Part shown: in pieces, positions 19,780 through 30,249 of the stretch
Position numbering within the stretch: the first letter of the stretch is position 1
How the letters are laid out: every line of letters starts with the position of its first letter
From: Pezicula radicicola
Lineage: Eukaryota > Ascomycota > Leotiomycetes > Helotiales > Dermateaceae
Length of the DNA stretch: 64,000 nt
Reading direction: 5' to 3'
Assembly (NCBI GenBank): GCA_003008705.1
Contig: PDUO01000018.1
Coordinates: 1,001,766 to 1,065,765 of the forward strand
Notes under the pieces: generated by a model
Told to the model about the DNA's origin: nothing
The model's database searches: none
The model's input: only the letters and a program-made list of their open reading frames with translations
Program-made: the position numbers and the translations under genes

Positions 19780-21195
19780 CGGAAGGGGGTACGAAGAAAT
19801 AAGCGTCACCCCCCCTTGCTAGACTCTACTATTCTGCCACTTGGCTATACTTAATAAGGTAAGAAATCAACGCTGTTTTAGTTATTTAATGTCGAATAAG
19901 TATATCTTCGAATTCGATTCGATTTAATAGGGAGTTTGGGCTCCCTTTCGAAGCCTGACTTTCTCAAGCCTTTGTGGCATCGAATCTATATACTTATTAA
20001 AATGCTCTTCTGCTGAAATCTCATTATTCCAGATGTCAATAAGAGCCTCTTGCAATTGCTCTAAACTCCAACCTCCATGTGGGTTCCTATTCCGTAATAA
20101 CTGCTTAACAACCCTCTATACATTCTCAATAGGGTTTAAATCAGGAGAAGAAGGAGGCTAATCAATAGAGGTAATATGGCACTCAACTCTTGCCTTATTA
20201 TAGAGCCCTTTATTCCGTATTGTATCCTTCTTTCCGTGTACAGGGCTCCCGTCTTCTACACAAAAGTAACCTAAGCCTTGTAAGTCTTTAAAGATGTCTG
20301 ATAAGGCGCCTCGAAGTATTTGCTGCTCATATTTCTTTTGCGTAAAGCCTTTGCCTTCTCCTTCTGTAGATACGATAAAGAGCTTACTCTTAAAATTGTA
20401 CCCAATAGCAGCCTAACAGTGTATAGACTTCCGGCCAGAATGAAATGTAAACTGAATACAATCAAGTCTCCTTCCCTCACCTCGTTTTCGTAAAATTCGA
20501 AGACGTCGTCGGAGGTTTGTGCTTGTCGTCATTTCGTCTGTATATATACCTTTCCTCCACCATTCAATAGGTCTATCCCAATTAGCCCAAGAGAAGAGCC
20601 ACCGTTTTTCTTTTGTAGCTTTCGATAAGAAGGGCTTACTATCAGGAGTATGATAGTGATAACCACGTCGTCCGAGGGCTGCAAGGATAGTGTCGTTACA
20701 AGCTTTAATATCGAAAGTTCGTGCGATTTCTTGCAGAGGTGTAGCCCGCCGGTCGAAGTGCCCTGTTATCCACTCAATTATCTTATCCACCTTCTCATCA
20801 GATATAATAGGAGGCCTTCCAGGCCTTGATTTGCCAGTTCGACGATCTCCACGAGAGTCTGGGAGGAGCCAACCTCGTGCTGTCGTTCGAGGGACATGAG
20901 CGAGGTGTGCTGCTTTGACTTGGGAGTGCCCTTCTTCGAGGTAGCCGTAAAAGCGTGACCGGCGTGGTGTTTCATGCTCTCGACGAGATGTGAGTCTCTT
21001 TGGAATGCTTCGAACGCGTGCCATTTCGTTGATTCGATTCGGGTTTATATTGATTTGATTCTGAATTGTTGAGTTGATTCGAAGTCGTAGTGTAGTGTGG
21101 TGTTGTCGAAACTTCGAAGGTGCTAGAAGCGGCGGCAGATTGGCTTCACCGCCCGACTAGGGGGGGTGACGCTTATTTCTTCGTACCCCCTTCCG
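19780..21195 (-). mobile_element. Tc1/mariner-like DNA transposon, both ends intact
   Basis: 1416 bp flanked by TA on both sides (19778-19779 and 21196-21197). The terminal inverted repeats are identical for 37 bases by direct comparison, beginning CGGAAGGGGGTACGAAGAAA and ending in a run of seven C. One transposase gene fills it on the minus strand. Matching ends and an otherwise uninterrupted coding frame suggest recent arrival. Only a few RIP-type changes are seen. Confidence 0.9.
19924..21024 (-). pseudogene. Tc1/mariner transposase with three TGG-to-TAG stops
   Basis: 366 codons in a single frame from ATG at 21024 to TAA at 19924-19926, broken only by TAG at 20413-20415, 20158-20160 and 20116-20118. 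The last two sit at SID*PPSSPDLNPIENV*RVV, where this superfamily has Trp. The first is at HC*AAIGY, also consistent with Trp. Residues 20-60 form the helix-turn-helix (YGYLEEGHSQVKAAHLAHVP). The catalytic acidic residues are visible as GIYTDEM, FCVEDGSPVHGKK and PDLNPIE. I count 41 residues between the second Asp and the Glu, longer than the 34 of classical Tc1. Dead unless stops are read through, but the element could still be mobilised in trans. Confidence 0.88.
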
Positions 21196-21401
21196 TACAT
21201 CGCCAAAAATCCAACAGTTACACAGCGGATGGGGCTTCCCCGCCACCGCTCTAGATGTGGAGATGATATATGTGGCTTGACGACAGGAGTGGCTAGAGCA
21301 TGGCTTGGCTGCAACATGGGGCAGTGGTTACCGTTTAGCACCCGCCGGGTTAGTAGGAATAGATTGTTACGTAAAGAAATGCATATGGCCCACTTACCTC
21401 A

Positions 21402-21504
21402 GGCACTCAGGCCATTAGTCGAAAACTATTCCTAATACGGTTACTGTAGGTGAACTAAAGCAAGTCACATGTGGACCTCGACCAAATGGCCTGAGTGCCC
21501 TGTC
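21402..21504. mobile_element. Small fold-back repeat, possible MITE
   Basis: CAGGCACTCAGGCCATTA at the left pairs with AAATGGCCTGAGTGCCCTG at the right, giving about 100 bp between outer ends. A third copy of the end (GCCTGAGTGCCTGAGGTAAT) lies inverted at 22265-22284, so the left end could instead belong to an element of about 880 bp. No clear target duplication. Confidence 0.5.
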
Positions 21505-22288
21505 CTGATTTTTGGGCCTGTGCGGAAATATTTTGACGAAATAGAAGATCATCCTAAAATCCATTTTCCTCCGTAACCACACACCGTACAATTAATTAAA
21601 CACAACCATTCGATTCCTCTACTATTGTTCTACGATTAATTGAATTTTGGACTATGCCGGCCCAAAACCAGCGTCGTTAGATTGCGCAGTTGAACCGTTC
21701 CACCTCTTAAACCCCGCCAAGCCCACAGCGATCGTGGCCTCAAGTCGATGTTTTCCCGAGCTGGACTTGGTCCGCATCGACAAACCAAGCGCGCCCAATG
21801 CCCAATAACGCGTCAGATGCGTTAGTTTCGACATTGAAAGGACTTCTACGGTAGCTAATAGTATAGGAGCCCTCGTAAAATGTTGTTCTCGATTTCTCTG
21901 CTGTTATACACGTCAATTGAGGTCGGTTGGCTGGTTTTGACCGCGACAAGGAGTCCACTTATCAGCATTTTTCTCACGATCCATACACAGGACAACAAAA
22001 CTAACCATGTCATTGGATAGAGTATACTTTGGTGTATAGTTGATTAGATTTTTAGATGACTATATCTAATATTGATAGTGATTAAGATAAATTTCAAATA
22101 TGCTAGATTTTCAAAATCGCGAAAAATATATACAAAATAACCGCAGAGCAGTGCGCGCGTTTAACAGGATCCTCAGGCCATATACGAGAGGAGTGTAAGC
22201 GTAACGTGATCTTTCGGAGCGGAAGTACCTTTATCCTCCAACGCTAAACTCCTCTTAGATTGTAGCCTGAGTGCCTGAGGTAATGGCC
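21505..22288. other. No gene recognised
   Basis: Short frames at 21652-21958 show no recognisable domain. AT content rises near 22020-22140. Confidence 0.5.
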
Positions 22289-22402
22289 CACCAGTGGGTG
22301 TCAGCGCTCGTGGCATCACGTGGCACTTTTGGTGCTCGAAGTTGGTGAGTTGTTAACTAGATTTATACCACGTGACGCCATGAGCGCTAACACCCACTGG
22401 TA
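22289..22402. mobile_element. Fold-back MITE family A, copy 2
   Basis: Same 35-base arms as copy 1 with several transitions (CACCAGTGGGTGTCAGCGCT; right end CCCACTGGTA instead of CCCACTGGTG). The spacer is also conserved (GTGAGTTGTTAACTAGATTT). The most diverged of the three copies. Confidence 0.85.
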
Positions 22403-23944
22403 GTGACCGGAGGAACTCTAGGGTGGCGACGGTGCTAGGTACGCGACCCTAGATTTGATTGTGTCCTGGACCATTTGTCCTAGGACTAATTTACATCTAG
22501 GGCGGGTCACCTAGCATTCCCAGAAATCTGGGATTCTCAGAGCCACAGGAAGGCTGTCCCAACCAGACTTTCGCGTTAGGACAGTACTCCTGGCTAACAA
22601 GCCGTCCTAGGCGCTCCCATTTAGTTCTTCTGGAGGAATATTAAGAAGCTAATAGGATATAATAAGTATAACAGATTTGGTCTACCTAGGAAACACCTCC
22701 TAAGCACCAATTAGTGACAGGAGGTTTCTTCAAGGATAACTTCGTGCCTAGGGGGGTAGATTATAAAGGAGATGTTTCCTAAGAGAGAAGGGTGCGTAGG
22801 ATAAATATCCTCGGAGTAAACACCTCTTAGGACTTTTCTCCTAGCTAGATTTCACCCTTAGGAGACTTCTCCTAGGAGAGAATTCCTTAGTCCATATACG
22901 TCCTAGAAGATTATACAGGGGATATAAAGCCCCCTAAAAGAATAAACCAAGGAGAAAATAGGAGTCCGGAGAATTTTCCTAGGAGCCTATAATTCCTAGG
23001 AGAAACAACCTAGTACTAAAACTAATTAGCCTCGTAAAGGTTTTATATATATACTCGATTAGTTACTAACACCCTCTATTTAAACCTATAACCGCTTGTT
23101 TAGTACTTTTCTCCTATATAAGCTATTTAGGCTTAATTTAACTTCGTCCTACTCTAAGTTAGCTTCTATCTATCTACCTAAGGCTATAAGCACCGAGAAT
23201 GATGCTTTAGTGGGATAAGAGAACCTTTGGGATTGAAAAGATATAGTTATAAAATACGTACTTACTTGAGGGTGGTCCCTATCTAAAATGTATGGTGTGA
23301 GATCCCCGAATAAAAATCCTTGAGATGTGGAGAGAGCTTAAACTGGACGCCGACTATTTAAAGATCTTTCGGTGGGGACTTCCCTACTAAAGGTATTCAA
23401 AATCTGCTCCTCCCGAGAACAGGTGAGTTAGAGGGGGATGTAGATTGTTACGCCGTCTTTTAAGGATTTCTGTAAATGCCTGAGCTAGACGTAGGCAGCT
23501 GGCCCTAATGGCATGTTCGTAGTGAGGCTTTCTCTAAATGTGGCAATCGTGTAGCTCCTAAGCATGCGAAATCTAGAATTGGCTAGGGCATGTGTCGAGG
23601 TGGAAAGGACAATTTTTGGAAAGTTGGTGCATTCACACATTTCACGAGGAGGTCCCGTATAAAATATTAGAGCATGTGATCACAGCGCGGGGGAGACCAG
23701 GAGAGGTCAGGGTAAATGGAATATAAGCAACGACTATATTCGTTGCGCTAAATTATGTTTTTTTTCGGACCGCCCCTCTAAGTCCCTTATCTTAGTGCAA
23801 ACCATCATCTTTGTCAGAAACAACTGGTGGATTACACAATGGGTCGCGCGTTCATTTGCTTGCATGGTATTATTGCATCCTACAGCTTTCCCAAACCCTT
23901 TATAATAAAATATATACGCCGCATATACTAATGCCCAGGCCTCG
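22403..23944. other. Non-coding region dense in CCTAGG palindromes
   Basis: Between about 22480 and 23000 the 6-mer CCTAGG occurs roughly seven times, usually inside TCCTAGGA or CCTAGGAG. The rest is AT-rich, with no coding family recognised up to the kinase relic. Confidence 0.5.
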
Positions 23945-25515
23945 CTATACATTTGCCCTTTCCTCTTCTCCCAAAGAACTAATTGCCCTGTTGAACGCCT
24001 TGATCATCCTATCGTACATAATATTGTTGTCGCGGAACGTTCCGGTAAAGATTGCCCCATCCCTAATTGGAAAGAGCACGGTTCGAAGCTCTCGAGCCAA
24101 ATGCTTGAGGTTCTCGAACTTCGTTGCAAATTCTGCAATAATGTTCTCAAATCCATTTTTATCCATGTGGCCAAGTTTCGTGTCGGCAATCTCTGCATAT
24201 GTTCCAGTATACCATCGCCGCAGTCTACTTGTTGCCAATGGTCTTGTATTCTTGCTGCCTTGTCTATCTTCCATGTGATCATGACCATGACGAATGCATA
24301 TCCATATGAAGACGTAGAAGAATGACTCTAGATCATGCCGATAAGTGTGACCTTTGCCTTGAAGCACCTCAATTGCCAGTCCGGTGACTAGCTCCACTTG
24401 GCACACTGTCCAATTCTTTCGCCAAGTCCAGATCAATCAACATCCCTTTCGGGTCTCCTTCAGTGGCAGCTTCTGTGATGATGATATTGTTTTCGGAAAT
24501 ATCTCGATGAAGAATCTTTGCATCCTCAAGAAGAGACCTGTGACCCCTGATAGCATCACGCATCGCCTCTAAAAGCTCTCCAACTGACCTGTATACGTGG
24601 AGTGGCCGGCCCGCTGGTGAAACCACTAAGCAGCAGTGTATTCGGTTGCCGTACGCCTCCCTCTCACGACCTGTCAGACTGTCAGGCTCGGCTTCTTGAA
24701 TGCTGTGAAAGTCGGTTGTGTCTGGCTCGCATTTTTCAGTTTCCACGGTGATTTCCACGTTTGCTACATTAGACCGACTCTCGATCGATCTAGATCTCTT
24801 CCTACTACTGCGATCGACGAATTCTTCATCTCTTTTTCTTTTCTGGCCGGAAGATGAAATAGTAGTACTGCTTGTACTGATTCCTAGGCCTGTTAAGCGA
24901 GCCGCACTGCTCCTCGACCTTCTGAGACTTCTTGTTCTCGAACACGCCCGGCTGGACTCCGCACCACCATTGACCCAAGAGGCCTTGCTGGATAGCTTAC
25001 GCGGATCGCCAAATTCCATGCCTTTCCGCAAACTTGCAATAGTGTCCAGACTCCCCTCGATAGCAATCTGTTCATGATGGAACCATTCAGCAACACCGGT
25101 GACTTCCCTCTCTCTGGCCAATTTCAACAGCCTTCCTTCTCGTTGCCTTTTGTCAGACGGCCAAGCAAACTTGACCACATACTCCCACTCCATTGAGTCG
25201 CTTCTCCTTCCACGATAACATGTTGTTCCCCTACAGACTATCGCTTTTGTAGAGGCAATCGGCTTGTCCTCCAGGGAGATCCTCGCTCCAGGCGCGACGA
25301 TGTACTTGCTGTCACCATCACGTTTGATAAATGTATTCAACCCCAATTCCGCGTCCGTCATTAGCGCATACCCAGCAATATGTCTTGCGTGTGAGATTCA
25401 AATAATTTACAGTCTACTTACTTCTTATCACCGACTCACCTTAGATATCTCATAGCTTGCACACGAAATCCAGGCCTTTAAAGATAGTTCGTTTCCCTTC
25501 TCGTCAAGCTCTCTC
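23945..25515 (-). pseudogene. FunK1-type protein kinase, N-terminally truncated and frameshifted
   Basis: FunK1 kinases are an expanded family in mushrooms and filamentous ascomycetes. Visible in order: SLKAWISCASYEISK (25440-25515), a 56-bp intron (25384-25439, GTGAGT donor), IAGYALMTDAELGLNTFIKR, WEYVVKFAW, a basic serine-rich insert (SRTRSLRRSRSS, GQKRKRDEE), the catalytic loop ILHRDISENNIIIT and the metal-binding equivalent MLIDLDLAKEL. At ASHRTG the frame is lost (about 24379). It resumes in another frame with IEVLQGKGHTYRHDLESFFY and continues to GEEERANV* at 23945. The activation-segment residues the family has between those points are missing, consistent with a deletion of about 17 bp. 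The N-terminal half ends abruptly where the GNAT gene begins, and splice phase at the first intron does not agree. A dead fragment. Confidence 0.82.
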
Positions 25516-26137
25516 AAACATCTATCCAACAACTACTCCAACAACCACACAACCTTACCCCTCTGCCTCCACTCCCCCTCCAAGTACCCAAAACAAAGCA
25601 AATCCCACCACTTCCCATCAAACCAAGCTCTTCTCTCCTCCTCCCCTCCGCCACAAACCCAAGTTTCTCATACAACCCCCTAGCCCTCTCATTCCACTCA
25701 AAACAACTTAACCCAACCCGATGCAGTCCAGCAATCTGGAACGCCCAATTAAGAGCCCATTCAATCGCTTCGCCTCCATACCCTTGCCCTTGGTGCGCCG
25801 TAACGATATTAATACCCAAATCCGCATTACGGTGGTGCTGTTCATCGGGCGAGGAGCCGCTGAGGTGCAGGGTCCCGATTGGTGTGAGATTGCTTAGATT
25901 GTCTTCTTTTTCTTTTTCTATTTCTAAGGGGGAGAGACAGATTATTACGCCTAGGAAGGTTTTTTCTAACATGTAGTTTTGAAATCCTTGGCTCCATTTT
26001 TGGGTTGCGGGTCGTAGAAAGGCGCAGTTTGCGTTTGCGAAGGCGATGGCGTCAGTGGAGAGGCTGTGGATAAAGGCGTCGTCGGTGTTAGAGATGGCGC
26101 GGTAGGTGAGGTGCTTTGATTGGAAGGGGTGTTTCAT
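25514..26137 (-). CDS. GNAT acetyltransferase (RimJ/RimL-like), apparent late frameshift
   Basis: Start MKHPFQSKHLTYRAISNTDD at 26137. A GNAT N-acetyltransferase transfers acetyl from acetyl-CoA to an amine; the substrate is unknown. The acetyl-CoA loop is visible as INIVTAHQGQGYGGEAIEWA (Q-x-x-G-x-G), followed by LHRVGLSCFEWNERARGLYE and KLGFVAEGRRREE, the usual end of the fold. After that the open frame reads GLMGSGGICFVLGTWRG, which is atypical. The next frame gives AWFDGKWWDLLCFGYLEGEW with a stop at 25533-25535, what this family normally has. A one-base loss near 25625-25632 would explain it. The product may be truncated, or this may be an assembly error. Its 3' end overlaps the first recognisable FunK1 exon. 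Confidence 0.75.
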   Translation of the reverse strand: MKHPFQSKHLTYRAISNTDDAFIHSLSTDAIAFANANCAFLRPATQKWSQGFQNYMLEKTFLGVIICLSPLEIEKEKEDNLSNLTPIGTLHLSGSSPDEQHHRNADLGINIVTAHQGQGYGGEAIEWALNWAFQIAGLHRVGLSCFEWNERARGLYEKLGFVAEGRRREELGLMGSGGICFVLGTWRGSGGRGVRLCGCWSSCWIDV

Positions 26138-27499
26138 TTTGAGTGTTTAGATGTTTGTTTAGGATTGAATTATATATGTATTTTTTGCTCTCAGTAGGGA
26201 GAGACCAGAGCTTTTGATCCGGCTAGTTTGGGTGAAGTGAAATATCAGGTGTGAGAAATGAGGGGAATAACTCAATCTTAGACAGACAGGGAAATATTTA
26301 CGTTAGTCTTGCCGTCTTACGGACTTCAGATGCTATCCTAAAGTCAAAGGTCTATAATTAGACGTTCTTAATGTATAGCCAGCGCCAGACAGAAAATCGT
26401 TCTTTTGAATCTCGTTTTCTAGATTGTGGTTTCTGGTATCCAGATTTCCAGAATCATGTACTAAATCTCGAAATCGTATTTTCAAGATGGAGGGCCTGTA
26501 TAAGAAGTATAAAGTATTTCTTCGGTGGAACGTCTTCGTTATAATATACCAACTTATATACTATGCTACTTAGTCTCTATGGCCCGACTCATCTATAACT
26601 CCCGAAAATACTAAATAGTTCAGTATCGTTTCAAATCTTAGAAGAGAAAGTTATTACAATACTACTCTTCACTTATTAAACATGTTTATTAATCTATCTC
26701 TTGCTAACTACTACAAGCCAGAACTATATCAATATAGTCAGCTAACTTTCTACTATAATAGCCATCTTTGCCCGCTACAACTACACTAAATTCCTTAGTC
26801 TAGATCTCACTGTACGAAGTAAAATAGATACACCAACTAAACTATAATGTTGTGATATATAATACGCCTACAACTACGCCAATACCTTAAATATCCGATG
26901 ACTAAATTACTATTATATATATACTTACGATTACTGCTATAGTAAAAGTGATCCAGCTCCTATACATCAATACCGATATATATATACTTGGAAATGGCTA
27001 CTTTTAGATTAGTTGGAGCAGAGTCTGAATATAAACTATTAGTGTATATTATTATTGAATAAAACTGTTTCTTATTACCTCTGACTTGTAGTACTTATTA
27101 CCATGATTTATGTCTTGTTATAACTATATGTATTGGATGCTAGTATCTACCCGAACTATTATAAGTTTATATATCGTAGAATTGAATACAATATATAAAG
27201 CACTCTCCTATTATTCATATCAGTGAATGAGACAAAGCCGTAGTAATTGAATTATATACACTGATCCGGATCCCTTCTATAAGTATTCCCGAATCCCAAC
27301 TACCACCCATGATCTTCTTACTACCAATCTCAAATCATAACCCTGTTTATCAAGACCTATACATCATCTATTCCCTTGTAAACTTATAGTTCTAGGATGG
27401 CCTAATATTCAAGGTCCTATCCCTATATTATCGTTGTTATACTAAACTTGGTTTTAAACCTAGGGAAACGAGTTGGGTTCTTCTTAATATACTCTAGGA
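26138..27499. other. AT-rich RIPped DNA without recognised genes
   Basis: 26138-26520 is transitional. From about 26500 TpA-rich sequence with few CpA dominates. No reading frame on either strand gave protein-like sequence I could follow. Confidence 0.6.
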
Positions 27500-28649
27500 G
27501 CTCGTCGGTGCTGGAATTCTGATATATTTACTAGAACATGATAGTCTTGTCCGCCCTAATGCTATTCACTCTAATTCCAGCCTCTAGAGTTGGAATTACC
27601 TGCTTTTCCTCTTCTCCTTCTTTATCATCACTATAGGTAGTCGAGTCGATAGACGAGAAGTTGTTACCGAGTTTAGTAGGTTCTTTAGCTTCAGGCGAGT
27701 CTCTATCCAAAGTTAGATTAACTATCTTGGCTAATATCCCCTTCGGTCCTCTTATGGTACAATGTATACCCTAAGTATATAAAGAGATCTTACTAGTCAG
27801 GAGTTCTACTACGACTCGAAGTCTCTTGTTACCGAAGGTTCTCTCGAATTCCCTCTTAATATCTAGGTAGTGTTTTAGGTTGAGAATAGTATATGGTATA
27901 TACTTAGCTCGTAGGACAAGATTGTCTGGAAGGTCATCTGTGTCTATAAAGCTATAGATGTAACTAGAAGTAAAGCTTAGGATAAAGATCCTATATACTA
28001 CTGTATTTAGGAATTGGATATCGTCAAGAAGGTTGTAATAGGGCTAGTCCGGCTACTCCGCAGGTCCTGGATATTGTTCCTTAATCAACCAGTGAATATT
28101 TTAGACCATGCCTGTATTAGCTAAGCTAGAGGTATCTAAATGAATAATCTTCTTCCTCTGCGGGAATACTATGATTAGAACCTAGTGATTTCTATTATAT
28201 AGGTATAGTATAAAGATTATCTCTTTAGAGAAGAATCTTGGCCTGTCTATATTTAACTACCGAAGGCCTCCATCGATATATTTACTGTTCGCTAGATAGC
28301 CCATAGTAATAGAGTTAATATAAGCAGCCCTCTGATCGTAACCAAAGTCCTTTATATCTTGGTAGAGTAGGTTGAGGTAGGTATTGATGATATCATTATT
28401 AAGCTACCCTTGGATACTTTCCTACTGTGGGCCAAGACGGCTGGTAGGTAACTGCTTTAATAGTCTCTGGACCCTGCTATATGAGAAGGACTTGTATCGT
28501 ATACCATTGTAGGTGTGTAGGATTGCCTTATCAGAGGGATTGTTCACTAACTACTTCTCAAGCTCCTCTCCTAGGTCTGCGAAGAGAGTACTAAATTGGC
28601 TGTATTGGTTAGTAAGCTCCCGCTTTGCTGGTTTTGTTGTTGGAGGCAT
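27500..28649 (-). pseudogene. Ulp1/C48-like cysteine protease relic, RIPped
   Basis: ATG at 28649 opens MPPTTKPAKRELTNQYSQFS. Ignoring stops, the frame continues LNNDIINTYLNLLYQDIKDF, YINSITMGYLANSKYIDGG, RPRFFSKEIIFILYLYNRN, then H*VLIIVF (His at 28185-28187; the family's HW with Trp now TAG) and KKIIHLDTSSL (Asp at 28134-28136). This fits the Ulp1/SENP SUMO-protease fold. Where DCG with the nucleophile is expected, the sequence reads NTVVYRIFIL, so the catalytic Cys appears to be Tyr (27993-27995), a G-to-A type change. At least eight TAG/TAA stops replace Gln or Trp. Ulp1-like genes are often mobile-element cargo, but no inverted repeats or partner gene are evident here. Confidence 0.65.
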
Positions 28650-30240
28650 CGTAATGTATTGTAGTGAGTCTGCCTAACGTTAGGTTAGCTATGGCTTTGT
28701 GAGTTCGCGACTGGGGAGACGTAAGAGTGTAGTATACATCCGTGAAATTAAGTACAAAGCTCTAGAGCGGGGTAAAGATGAAGTTGATAGATGGGTAGTA
28801 CTTATGTGTCCAATATAGAGCTTTGAGTTCTATGGATTGTGTACGCTTGTAAGGTAGACGGAATAGACTGATAGAGGTTAGCGCAGAAAGATAAGAGGCG
28901 ATATAAACTTACCCTCTGAGTTAGGTACGTTGCTAATTGGTGTTGAGGAGGTTAGGCTAAGAAGAGGAATAAGAGGGGTCAAGCCTGGACTAGAATGGGG
29001 GGGGGTCTGGGTAGTTAGAGTTTGGATACTTGTGGTGGTGGCCGAGGTTGAATTAGATATAAAAGATAAAAGAAGTAAAGAAAGATAAAGGAGGATGGGT
29101 TATTAAACGAGGACTGCCCGACCCTGTATAGTGAGATACACCCTCCAAGCTTGCTTGATGTGAAGAGGCTGCTGGAGGAAGGGCTGTGAAGTATATAAGA
29201 CCGTTAATGGTTCTAGGGATTGATATACTAAATAGGTATAGAAGTAGTATTGGTTCTAGTGTTGGATATTGGCGAAGGTTTGGTTGTTTATTATTGACAG
29301 TAGTAGTTTACGGTAGTAGTTATAACATTAGTTCAGTACAACTTCAACTACTTAAATTATAATCACTATTTAATATTTAGTATATCCTATCTCGCTACGG
29401 ATATTTCTCCTTCTATGCCGTGATTTGATTATCCATAGAAACGTTGAAGTGGACAGAGTTGAGGTAGACGGGCCAGGAGTATGGACCTGGAAGAAGGTTG
29501 CGCTTTCTGGCTAATTCGTAGATAGTGGGAGAGGAGGATTTTATAGAGGATAATTCAAAGAATATAGTAAACCGATATTAAAGACTATATTGTTAAGATA
29601 CCCAAATATTACCTAGGAAAAATTAGTATATCTTAATATAAAGGAAATCTATATACCATTATTAAGTTTTGGTGTTGAAGATGTAAAGCGTGGTTCATGC
29701 ACCCCTAGAGTAATAAGGCTCGGGTATTCGATACTCCGAAAAGCTCAGTGCTTTGACTACTTAAGAAGCCTTATCCAGAGCTACTATAGCGGCAGCAAGG
29801 TTATTTTAAGCTGTGTAATACAGGGTTATCCGTATATCTTTTGTGTAAATGAGAATAGGCTTTCAACGAATCTTTGTATTAAACTATATCTCGAGAATAG
29901 TATACTTTTCTAAAGATTCACTGATTGCTTATAGGATAGGGACCCTAGAAGTATCTCATCTTATACTCCTATACCCTCTTGGATATGTTGCTCTTAGTAA
30001 ATCAACCTGTCGATAGAGTTCATAGGAACCCCTTACTTTTGAGGTAACCCTCTGTATAAACATTATAACTTATTTTTGGCTTTATTACAACAATATCCCA
30101 TGAAGGTATACCTATGTCTACCATCATTATCTTAAGATAAGTAGTCTACTGTAAAATCTGACCTTGAAAGCTATCATAAGAAAAAGGAGTTGGAAAACTA
30201 GTTTTGTCCGTTCCCTTTCCTCCGAACCAAGACAATAATA
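28650..30240. other. Intergenic, AT-rich with G-rich patches
   Basis: 28650-29560 has mixed composition, including a run of nine G near 28998. 29560-30240 is AT-rich. Weak coding-like sequence may precede the deaminase relic (29690-29830), but I could not tie it to a frame. Confidence 0.45.
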
Positions 30241-30249
30241 TAGGGAGGT

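Noticed and set aside
21652..21958. NASDALL motif resembling the RNase H start of retrotransposons
   Set aside because: Only a few residues match. No further RT or RNase H blocks appear on either side.
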